Shown piece by piece: positions 8,628 to 13,807 of a DNA stretch of 14,635 nucleotides. Below the pieces are notes generated by a model, which was given only the letters and a program-made list of their open reading frames with translations, had not been told where the DNA came from and made no database searches. The position numbers were made by a program, and so were the translations under genes. Numbering within the stretch: the stretch's first letter is position 1; each line of letters starts with the position of its first letter. Source of the DNA: a bacterium (GTDB lineage: Bacteria > Patescibacteriota > Minisyncoccia > Phycocordibacterales > Phycocordibacteraceae); assembly GCA_021817685.1 (NCBI GenBank), contig JAKAGD010000008.1, forward strand, positions 1-14,635, given 5' to 3'.

Positions 8628-9665
8628 ATGGCGCACCAGTCTCTCTACCGGATGTATCGTCCCGACAAGTTCTCGGAGGTCGTGGGGCAGGAGCAGGTCA
8701 CGAAGCCGCTTGAAGAAGCGGCCAAGTCGGGCAAGATAGGGCACGCGTATTTATTTGCCGGCACGCGCGGGCTTGGGAAGACATCCGTCGCGCGCATATT
8801 CGCGAGCGCCATCGGGTGCACGGAGAACGATCTGTATGAAGTGGACGCGGCGTCGAACAACAGCGTGGAAGACATCCGCGCGCTGACCGAGGGCGTGTAC
8901 ACGCTCCCGTTCGCCTCGCCGTACAAGGTGTACATACTGGACGAGGTGCATATGCTCTCCAAGGGCGCGTGGAACGCATTTCTGAAAACGCTGGAAGAGC
9001 CGCCGGCGCATGCGGTGTTCATACTCGCCACGACCGAGCTCGCGAAGGTGCCGGAGACGGTGCAATCGCGCTGCCAGGTGTTTGAGTTCAAGAAGCCCAC
9101 GCGCGCCGTACTCGCCAAGGAAACGGCTCGTATCGCGAAGAAAGAAGGGTACGCGCTCGCACCGGACGCCGCCGAGCTCGTGGCGATGCTCGGCGACGGT
9201 TCGTATCGCGATGCGCTTTCGGTATTGCAAAAGGTGATCGCGGGCGCGGACGGGAAGTCGCTTTCGCGCGAGCAAGTGGAAGCGGCCACCGGCGCGCCGC
9301 GCCGCGAGCAGGTGAATGCGCTCATAAGAGCGCTCGCGGGAGGCGAGCGCGGCAAAGCATTGGAGGCGATTGAGAAGGCCGCGAAAGCGGATGTAGATAT
9401 GAAGCTGTTTCTGGAACTGGTGCTGGAGGCGCTGCGCAGTACGCTCCTCATCCGCTACGCGCCAGAACTCCGCGCCTCGCTCGCGGACGAGCTCGGCGCG
9501 GACGAATTCTCCGCACTGGAGAAGTTCGCCTCCGGCAAAGGCATCACGCATGCCGCGATGCTCGCATTTCTGAACGCCGCCGATCGTATTAGATATGCGC
9601 CGATTCCGGCGTTGCCGTTGGAGTTAGCCGTCCTAGAATTGTTTCCTGACGGAGAAGGGAAGTAG
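8628..9665 (+). CDS. dnaX: DNA polymerase III subunit gamma/tau, short form
   Basis: Clamp-loader AAA+ ATPase. ATG at 8628 is chosen over in-frame codons further upstream because the family N-terminus (MAHQSLYRMYRPDKFSEVVGQ) starts here and the upstream bases are promoter and terminator. The 345 residues carry Walker A GTRGLGKT (45-52), Walker B VYILDEVH (101-108), the EVDAASNNSVEDIR segment (71-84), VPETVQSRC with the arginine-finger SRC (141-149), and a C-terminal lid and collar domain. Two deviations stand out. The cysteine cluster that normally binds zinc between the Walker A helix and the DAASN segment is absent, with only Cys64 left in a shortened loop. The tau-specific C-terminal domains are missing, so only a gamma-like protein is made. 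A leaderless transcript is predicted. Confidence 0.95.
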   Translation: MAHQSLYRMYRPDKFSEVVGQEQVTKPLEEAAKSGKIGHAYLFAGTRGLGKTSVARIFASAIGCTENDLYEVDAASNNSVEDIRALTEGVYTLPFASPYKVYILDEVHMLSKGAWNAFLKTLEEPPAHAVFILATTELAKVPETVQSRCQVFEFKKPTRAVLAKETARIAKKEGYALAPDAAELVAMLGDGSYRDALSVLQKVIAGADGKSLSREQVEAATGAPRREQVNALIRALAGGERGKALEAIEKAAKADVDMKLFLELVLEALRSTLLIRYAPELRASLADELGADEFSALEKFASGKGITHAAMLAFLNAADRIRYAPIPALPLELAVLELFPDGEGK

Positions 9666-9670
9666 TGGTC

Positions 9671-9686
9671 GCCTGCTTGCGCAGGC
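9671..9686. repeat. hairpin after dnaX
   Basis: GCCTGC TTGC GCAGGC forms a perfect 6-bp stem 5 nt after the dnaX stop. No T-run follows, so a terminator role is uncertain. Confidence 0.4.
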
Positions 9687-9692
9687 AGAAGT

Positions 9693-9834
9693 CTTGGGGG
9701 AGATCGTCTAATGGTAAGCTTTGCTTCGTGCTTCTCAGTAAGCAAAGCTTTCTGGCTTCGCTTGCCTCGGACAAGCATATAAATGCGCTTGTCGCTCGGC
9801 CTCGCTCGCCAATAGGACAGCGGCCTTTGAAGCC
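9693..9834 (+). pseudogene. split tRNA-Gln-like remnant with an inserted hairpin block
   Basis: A D-arm resembling the intact tRNA-Gln (TCGTCTAATGGTA, about 9704-9716) is followed by about 95 nt of hairpin-forming DNA. Then come 22 nt (9813-9834) identical to positions 9881-9902 of the intact tRNA, covering the end of the D-arm and the anticodon arm. No T-arm or 3' acceptor strand follows. It reads like a tRNA-Gln copy broken in the D-loop and again after the anticodon arm. A functional intron-containing tRNA is unlikely because the 3' half is missing. Confidence 0.55.
9716..9750. repeat. 11-bp perfect inverted repeat inside the broken tRNA copy
   Basis: AAGCTTTGCTT (9716-9726) and AAGCAAAGCTT (9740-9750) are perfect reverse complements around a 13-nt loop. 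A second perfect stem, GACAAGC (9770-9776) with GCTTGTC (9787-9793), follows. Both lie between the two halves of the tRNA-like remnant. Confidence 0.7.
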
Positions 9835-9862
9835 TCGCCCAAATGCGTTAGTGTTTGCACAT

Positions 9863-9933
9863 TGCCGGTTCGTCTAACGGTAGGACAGCGGCCTTTGAAG
9901 CCGTGAATTGGGGTTCGATTCCCTGACCGGCAG
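9863..9933 (+). tRNA. tRNA-Gln (anticodon UUG)
   Basis: A complete cloverleaf of 71 nt. The acceptor TGCCGGT pairs perfectly with ACCGGCA, the D-stem is GTC/GAC with the GG of the D-loop present, and the anticodon stem GCGGC/GCCGT holds loop CTTTGAA with anticodon TTG. The variable region is 4 nt, and the T-arm TGGGG-TTCGATT-CCCTG is intact. Discriminator G is followed by CAA, so CCA is not encoded and must be added. It is the only intact member of a cluster of tRNA-Gln fragments at 9693-10101. Confidence 0.93.
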
Positions 9934-9964
9934 CAAAAAGTGCAGAGCAGCTTTTTGCTGCCGG
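9927..9964. repeat. 14-bp inverted repeat built from the tRNA-Gln 3' end
   Basis: CCGGCAGCAAAAAG (9927-9940), the tRNA 3' end plus its flank, recurs inverted as CTTTTTGCTGCCGG (9951-9964) with a 10-nt loop. It could end tRNA transcription, but it also marks the start of an inverted partial tRNA copy. Confidence 0.75.
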
Positions 9965-10003
9965 GAGCAGACGTGGGGCGCCTGCGGCAGGGAATCGAAG
10001 ACC
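9951..10003 (-). pseudogene. inverted partial tRNA-Gln copy with a 23-nt interruption
   Basis: Read on the minus strand, TTCGATTCCCTG (9999-9988) equals the tRNA T-arm at 9914-9925, and CCGGCAGCAAAAAG (9964-9951) equals its 3' end. The two pieces are in tRNA order but separated by 23 nt of GC-rich DNA at the T-stem/acceptor boundary. Nothing resembling a 5' half is present. Confidence 0.6.
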
Positions 10004-10048
10004 TTGCGAGCATAGTTTAGAACGGAGTGATAAAATATCCGCAAGGTG
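10003..10048. repeat. 8-bp inverted repeat downstream of the tRNA fragments
   Basis: ACCTTGCG near 10001-10008 and CGCAAGGT near 10041-10048 are reverse complements around an A+T-rich centre. A further small stem, GAAGC GGTAA GCTTC, follows. No ORF or RNA is recognised here. Confidence 0.45.
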
Positions 10049-10084
10049 TACTGAAGCGGTAAGCTTCGATAAGCGTAATCGCGG

Positions 10085-10101
10085 TCCCTGACCGGCAGCC
10101 A
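10085..10101 (+). repeat. direct copy of the tRNA-Gln 3' end (att-like)
   Basis: TCCCTGACCGGCAGC is identical to 9920-9934 at the tRNA 3' end. Unlike the intact tRNA, this copy is followed by CA, so it ends in an encoded CCA. A short direct repeat of a tRNA 3' end is the usual footprint of tRNA-targeting integration, though only about 165 bp now separates the copies and no integrase is visible. Confidence 0.55.
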
Positions 10102-10129
10102 GTTTGAGGCGGATTCGGATTCCTAGGAG

Positions 10130-10135
10130 TATAAT
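10130..10135 (+). promoter_or_regulatory. -10 box (TATAAT) of the Abi-like gene
   Basis: Consensus TATAAT ending 11 nt before the ATG at 10147. No convincing -35 and no Shine-Dalgarno. Confidence 0.55.
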
Positions 10136-10146
10136 TCAGTTTAATT

Positions 10147-11007
10147 ATGGCGAGCGACTTTAGAAAAAGAATGGGTCTTACGGGAGTTGATTCTGCCGAA
10201 CTAAGACAACGCTTTTTGAATCGAGTCGGCGTGTCGATTTTCCGTTGGCTTCAAGACAACAAAGGCGTCACTTTCTACGACGAAAACTTTATTTGGTGGG
10301 CTAGTGAACAAATGGGCGAGCCTTGGGCAGAAAGAGTCCAACCCAGAGAAATCGGCACGGGTTACTGGTCTGACATAACTTTGGAAACAATGGCGGAGGG
10401 TGACTTTTATAAAACCCTTGAAGTTATCGAGTACTGTTATAAATATCTCGGAGAAGGTAGAGCTCGCGAGATATATGACCGCTACGGGTATAACACCCGC
10501 GAGGAGATAATTAGCTTGAGAAACTTTGAAGAAAGAATGTCTAGGATAATACTTCTTTCAGAGGGTGACTTGGGTATTTTTTGGAAAAGCGGAAAGTTTT
10601 ATCCTTCTGGAGCAAAAGAACTCGATGAGGCTTTGATCAATGAAGTGCTTGACTGGCTGGATAAATATCCGGCTACAAAGAAACAGTTTCATATTGCACT
10701 CGGACACTACGAGAAATCCATAAAGAACGTTTCTGCTGGAAAGGACGCGATTACAAATTCTTATACGAGTGTAGAAGCTTTAGCTAAGGAAGTTCTGGGG
10801 AACGACAAGCCGTTTGATAAGAATTCAGACGCGCTTGTTGATAAATTAGATTTGCCGAAGGAATATAAAAATGTAGTCCACTACTACAAGCAACTAGCTC
10901 ATGAATACGGAAGTAGACATGCAGGAAGCAACCCAAATCATAAAGAAGTAGAAGCGTTTATCTACCTGACGGGGCTACTTCTTAGGTTGATGGTTAACGA
11001 AACATAG
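10147..11007 (+). CDS. putative abortive-infection-like protein (C-terminal Abi/HEPN-like region)
   Basis: A soluble 286-residue protein without signal peptide or membrane segment. Residues 1-60 contain FRWLQDNKGVTFYDENFIWWASEQMGE; the middle is helical and acidic. The C-terminal third (about 180-285) resembles the HEPN-like C-terminal domain of abortive-infection proteins: ALGHYEKSIKN, then ITNSYTSVEALAKEVLG (203-219) and HEYGSRHAGSNPNH (252-265), then a hydrophobic helix. A strict HEPN R-X4-6-H is not met (Arg257 and His265 are seven residues apart), so RNase activity is only a possibility. The gene is A+T-richer than the core genes upstream and lies beside a tRNA-Gln fragment cluster, which fits horizontal acquisition. 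A 13-bp near-repeat flanks it (10117-10129 and 11007-11019). Confidence 0.6.
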   Translation: MASDFRKRMGLTGVDSAELRQRFLNRVGVSIFRWLQDNKGVTFYDENFIWWASEQMGEPWAERVQPREIGTGYWSDITLETMAEGDFYKTLEVIEYCYKYLGEGRAREIYDRYGYNTREEIISLRNFEERMSRIILLSEGDLGIFWKSGKFYPSGAKELDEALINEVLDWLDKYPATKKQFHIALGHYEKSIKNVSAGKDAITNSYTSVEALAKEVLGNDKPFDKNSDALVDKLDLPKEYKNVVHYYKQLAHEYGSRHAGSNPNHKEVEAFIYLTGLLLRLMVNET

Positions 11008-11129
11008 GATTCCGAGGAGGCCGGGGTGATACTTAAAAAGTCGCCAAAAAATCCAATGGGTGCTTGACGGAGAATTTCCGAGACCGAGGAGGCAAGTAGC
11101 TTAGTTTTAGAATCGAAGGATTAAGGGGG

Positions 11130-11135
11130 TATAAT
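11130..11135 (+). promoter_or_regulatory. -10 box (TATAAT) with an unusually close GGAG
   Basis: TATAAT ends 10 nt before the ATG at 11146. AAAGGAG lies between them only 1 nt from the ATG, too close for a normal Shine-Dalgarno, so it may not act as one. Confidence 0.5.
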
Positions 11136-11145
11136 TGAAAGGAGT

Positions 11146-11616
11146 ATGAAAAGTATTTCACTAACAATATTAGGGCTCGTAGTTCTATTCCCCGTATACT
11201 TCTTTGTCGTTCAATATCTGTACCCAGACATGGTATCGCGTGGGCAGTTTGGAGATATGTTCGGGGCATTAAACGCTCTTTTCTCAGGTCTCGCTTTTTT
11301 GGGTGTGATATACGCAGTTTTCCTTCAGAGAAAGGAACTTGAATTACAAAGAGAAGAATTGAAGCTGACAAGAGAAGAATTGAGGCGTAGTGCTAAAGCG
11401 CAAGAGAAATCGGAACAAGCTCTGTCAAAACAAGCTGCTTCACTTAAAATTGCCGCGCAACTAAATGGCAAAAGTGCTGAACTTCAGCACATTAATACCC
11501 TTATTGAAATTACGAATTCAGCAAGATACGGAGTTGATCATGCTCAATTTAATCGATATAAAAATGATGCAAATGAAATAATCACCGAGATTAAAGATCT
11601 TTTAAAAGGGAAGTAA
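11146..11616 (+). CDS. two-TM membrane protein with a cytoplasmic coiled coil
   Basis: No function assigned. The 156 residues contain two membrane helices (about 5-25 and 41-60) joined by a short loop with RGQFGDMFGALNALFSGLAF. A charged heptad-like coiled coil follows (about 60-110: QRKELELQREELKLTREELRR), then a helical C-terminus. I recognise this type as a widespread uncharacterised small protein often seen in accessory regions (recollection, not a database result). It follows the Abi-like gene by 138 nt but has its own -10 box, so a joint function is only a guess. Composition is A+T-rich like that neighbour. The first GC-rich spacer repeat begins 5 nt after its stop codon. Confidence 0.7.
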   Translation: MKSISLTILGLVVLFPVYFFVVQYLYPDMVSRGQFGDMFGALNALFSGLAFLGVIYAVFLQRKELELQREELKLTREELRRSAKAQEKSEQALSKQAASLKIAAQLNGKSAELQHINTLIEITNSARYGVDHAQFNRYKNDANEIITEIKDLLKGK

Positions 11617-11621
11617 TGATA

Positions 11622-11691
11622 GGGATTTCGTAAACCCCCACTTTGAACCGACCGGCGGACCGACACCAGCACCCGCGCATCGGCGGGTGAG
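11622..11691 (+). repeat. spacer repeat copy R1
   Basis: Over its first 59 positions it differs from copy R2 at only three sites. It starts GGGATTTCGTAAACCCCC, continues through GAACCGACCGGCGG, and ends in a hairpin CACCCGC GCATCG GCGGGTG, a perfect 7-bp stem that is longer than in the other copies. It lies between the stop of the membrane protein and the -10 of the HAD gene. Confidence 0.9.
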
Positions 11692-11705
11692 GATGTATCG
11701 GATTC

Positions 11706-11714
11706 TGCTACAAT
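11706..11714 (+). promoter_or_regulatory. extended -10 of the HAD gene
   Basis: TGC-TACAAT (extended -10 form) ends 7 nt before the ATG at 11722. A leaderless mRNA is predicted. Confidence 0.5.
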
Positions 11715-11721
11715 TCGGCCC

Positions 11722-12339
11722 ATGGAGAAACCGAGAGCAGTCATTTATGACAATGATGGAATGGTGGCGCACGGAGGCCGCTTCAGTGAGCAGTATGCGC
11801 GAGAATTCAATCTGAACATCGCAGTCATGGACCCTTTCTTCGCGGGCCCGTTTAAGAAATGCATGACTGGCGAAGCGGACCTGAGAGAAGAGCTGGAGAA
11901 GGTAATAACGACGTGGGGATGGAAGGGCACAGTCGATGAACTGATGCAGTACTGGTTCTCCATCGGCGCCACCCTGGATGAGGACGTATACGCCTCTATC
12001 GCGAAGCTTAGAGCGCAGGATCTCGTGGTTTGTCTTGCGACGAATCAGGAGCGATATCGGCTCAACTATTTTGTTGAGAAATTCTCGTACGACAAGATAT
12101 TTAACGAAGTATTTTGCGCTTCCGAGCTGGGCGCACTCAAACAAAGCGCCGAGGGCGCAGAAAAGATATTCCAAACGCTGAAAGAGAGGCACGGAATTCT
12201 TGATAAAGGAGAAGTCATGTACTGGGATGACCGGGAAGGGAACGTAGAATCCCTAAACGCAATGGGCTTCAATGCCCAGATGTACCGCGGGTACCCTGCT
12301 TTCAAGGAAGTGATGGCGGAGCACGGTTTCCAGCTGTAA
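11722..12339 (+). CDS. HAD-superfamily hydrolase (subfamily IA type)
   Basis: A 205-residue haloacid-dehalogenase-fold phosphatase, soluble. All four motifs are present: motif I YDNDG with the nucleophile Asp10 and acid/base Asp12, motif II CLATNQ with Thr107, motif III Lys140 (GALKQ), and motif IV YWDDREGN with Asp169/Asp170. A helical cap lies between motifs I and II (about 20-90). The substrate cannot be predicted; small phosphorylated metabolites are typical of the family. It stands alone between spacer repeats R1 and R2 with its own -10 box, and R2 begins 8 nt after its stop. Confidence 0.88.
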   Translation: MEKPRAVIYDNDGMVAHGGRFSEQYAREFNLNIAVMDPFFAGPFKKCMTGEADLREELEKVITTWGWKGTVDELMQYWFSIGATLDEDVYASIAKLRAQDLVVCLATNQERYRLNYFVEKFSYDKIFNEVFCASELGALKQSAEGAEKIFQTLKERHGILDKGEVMYWDDREGNVESLNAMGFNAQMYRGYPAFKEVMAEHGFQL

Positions 12340-12347
12340 TTCATAGA

Positions 12348-12416
12348 GGGGATTTCGTAAACCCCCGCTTTGAACCGACCGGCGGACCGGCACCGGCACC
12401 CGCGCATGGGCGGCGG
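12348..12416 (+). repeat. spacer repeat copy R2
   Basis: A full-length copy beginning GGGGATTTCGTAAACCCCC and ending GCGCATGGGCGGCGG. The last base abuts the TATACT -10 box of the next gene, so repeat and promoter are contiguous. It carries three tandem ACCGGC-like units and a short CCGC/GCGG stem. Confidence 0.92.
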
Positions 12417-12422
12417 TATACT
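12417..12422 (+). promoter_or_regulatory. -10 box (TATACT) of the 2H phosphoesterase gene
   Basis: Directly joined to the end of repeat R2 and ending 6 nt before the ATG at 12429. Any -35 would lie inside the repeat, where none is evident. Confidence 0.55.
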
Positions 12423-12428
12423 GTGCGT

Positions 12429-12944
12429 ATGAAAGAAAGGAATTATATTTGCGGCGGAAACAAATTTACGTACAGCAAGGGGTATATAGCGCTCCCGCTA
12501 GAAATTAACGGTTTGCCCGAGACTATTTCTGTCGAGGGCGAAACCCTACAGAGACGATCGTCCTTTCATGTGAGTCTTCTGTGCGTGAACGACATTTTGA
12601 AAGAGCACGACGGCGATTTAGAAGGAAAAATTCTGGATTCTTTCTGTTCTTTCGTGAATAAAAATGACATATCGTTCGTTCGGTACACGGGGGATTTCCG
12701 TTTCGCACAGAAGGATGAAAGGAAATCTCTAGTTGCTCGGTGTGAGGTGTCAAATTTGAAAGAATTTTCAGAATCTCTAGGGCGGGAACTCGGAATAGAA
12801 ATCCCTCCGCAGCCGACCCATGTCACGCTCTACACCCTGCAACCCGATATGGGCATCGGTCTCAACAGCCCGGCTGATATGGAAGGGAAGTCGATTCCCG
12901 TTCAGGTGTCCGATGAAGTAAGGCGGGTGCTCGGATTGGCGTAA
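12429..12944 (+). CDS. 2H phosphoesterase-like protein
   Basis: A 171-residue soluble protein with the two HxS/T motifs that define 2H phosphodiesterases: FHVSLL (His47, Ser49) and THVTLYTL (His131, Thr133). Each is followed by hydrophobic residues, and they are about 84 residues apart, as in 2'-5' RNA ligase/cyclic phosphodiesterase relatives. Known members open 2',3'-cyclic or 2'-5' phosphodiester bonds in RNA or nucleotides; the substrate here is unknown. ATG 12429 is preferred to the in-frame GTG at 12423 because it lies 6 nt after the -10. Repeat R3 begins directly after the stop codon. The assignment rests on motifs and spacing alone. Confidence 0.65.
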   Translation: MKERNYICGGNKFTYSKGYIALPLEINGLPETISVEGETLQRRSSFHVSLLCVNDILKEHDGDLEGKILDSFCSFVNKNDISFVRYTGDFRFAQKDERKSLVARCEVSNLKEFSESLGRELGIEIPPQPTHVTLYTLQPDMGIGLNSPADMEGKSIPVQVSDEVRRVLGLA

Positions 12945-12976
12945 GACCGGCACCGGCACCCGCGCATGGGCGGCGG
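12945..12976 (+). repeat. spacer repeat copy R3, 5'-truncated
   Basis: Only the last 32 nt of the repeat remain, from ACCGGCACCGGCACCC to GGGCGGCGG, identical to R2 there. It begins immediately after the TAA of the preceding gene; the GTAAACCCCC half is missing. Confidence 0.88.
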
Positions 12977-12999
12977 CATCTATGGTCAATTTGGGTGCA

Positions 13000-13012
13000 A
13001 AGGTGTCACCTT
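13000..13012. promoter_or_regulatory. 13-bp palindrome over the -35 region of the reductase gene
   Basis: AAGGTG T CACCTT is a perfect inverted repeat located where the -35 would be for the TATAAT at 13028. This is typical placement for a repressor operator. No regulator gene is identified nearby. Confidence 0.4.
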
Positions 13013-13024
13013 ACCAATACGTTT

Positions 13025-13033
13025 TGATATAAT
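13025..13033 (+). promoter_or_regulatory. extended -10 of the reductase gene
   Basis: TGA-TATAAT is a consensus extended -10, ending 6 nt before the ATG at 13040. A leaderless mRNA is predicted. Confidence 0.6.
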
Positions 13034-13039
13034 TCTCGA

Positions 13040-13651
13040 ATGAGAAAAATAATCACGACTACCTTTGTTACTCTCGACGGCGTCATGCAAGCGCCGGGCG
13101 GACCAGAAGAGGATGCATCGAACGGCTTTAAATATGGGGGATGGCAGTTCTCATATCTGGACAAGGTCGGAGGCGACATGATAAACGCGCTTATGAGCCA
13201 GCCGTTCGAGCTTCTTTTAGGCCGGCGTACTTATGATATCTTTGCGGCGTATTGGCCGACTGCTACTACCGATAACGATATTGCTGTCCCTTTCAACGCC
13301 ACTCGCAAGTATGTGGTGTCGCATGCGCCCCAAGAACTCACATGGCAAAACTCAACGCTAGTCACGGGCGATGTTGTGGCTGAACTAAAGAAGCTAAAGG
13401 CAATGGATGCTCCCGACCTCCATGTTTGGGGTAGTGGCAACCTGATTCAAACGCTACTCTCTAACGATCTTGTCGACATCATGCATATTTGGATTCACCC
13501 GCTGATAATCGGGAGCGGAAAGCGTTTGTTTGAAGAGGGTGTAAAGCCGCAAGGTTTTAAAATGGTGGATTCTAAAATCTCGACCACCGGCGTATTGATG
13601 GCGACCTATGAGCCGGCGGGAATGTTCAAGACAGGAACTATCGGCGCATAA
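13040..13651 (+). CDS. dihydrofolate reductase-family (RibD C-terminal-like) protein
   Basis: A 203-residue NADPH-type reductase fold of the RibD C-terminal/YyaP group. Visible signatures are FVTLDGVMQAPGG (9-21), ELLLGRRTYDIF (57-68), HVWGSGNLIQTLL (128-140) with the glycine turn for the cofactor phosphate, and WIHPLIIGSGKRLF (151-164). Family members are annotated as dihydrofolate reductase-like, but folate activity is rarely shown, and no other folate or riboflavin gene is near. It has its own extended -10, possibly with an operator. It sits alone between repeats R3 and R4; 57 nt separate its stop from R4. Confidence 0.87.
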   Translation: MRKIITTTFVTLDGVMQAPGGPEEDASNGFKYGGWQFSYLDKVGGDMINALMSQPFELLLGRRTYDIFAAYWPTATTDNDIAVPFNATRKYVVSHAPQELTWQNSTLVTGDVVAELKKLKAMDAPDLHVWGSGNLIQTLLSNDLVDIMHIWIHPLIIGSGKRLFEEGVKPQGFKMVDSKISTTGVLMATYEPAGMFKTGTIGA

Positions 13652-13708
13652 GGTTCTAACCGCATCCCAGACATCCAGCTCGTAATATTTAGTGTCTACC
13701 GGTGAGAG

Positions 13709-13773
13709 CTTCGTAAACCCCCACTTTGAACCGACCGGGCGGACCGGCACCGGCACCCGCGCATGGGCGGCGG
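13709..13773 (+). repeat. spacer repeat copy R4
   Basis: Matches R2 from TTCGTAAACCCCC to GGGCGGCGG with one substitution and one inserted G. The first few bases differ. It lies 21 nt before the -10 of the alpha/beta hydrolase gene. Confidence 0.92.
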
Positions 13774-13791
13774 ATGGGATAGGCTCGTTTT

Positions 13792-13800
13792 TGGTATACT
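13792..13800 (+). promoter_or_regulatory. extended -10 of the alpha/beta hydrolase gene
   Basis: TGG-TATACT ends 7 nt before the ATG at 13808, the same arrangement as at dnaX. Confidence 0.6.
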
Positions 13801-13807
13801 TGCGGGA

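Noticed and set aside
9693..9834. Functional intron-containing tRNA
   Set aside because: No T-arm or 3' acceptor strand follows the anticodon arm, so no complete tRNA can be spliced from it.
9735..10013. 92-codon minus-strand frame over the tRNA region
   Set aside because: Its product is mostly the antisense translation of tRNA-Gln and of hairpin repeats; no start signal.
11622..13773. Canonical integron attC sites
   Set aside because: No GTTRRRY/RYYYAAC core pair and no long imperfect palindrome spanning the repeat; only the layout resembles an integron.
11622..13773. CRISPR array
   Set aside because: Repeats are separated by whole genes of 500-700 bp, not short unique spacers, and no cas gene is present.
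13763..13807. Upstream extension of the alpha/beta hydrolase
   Set aside because: It would start in repeat R4 and run through the extended -10 box.
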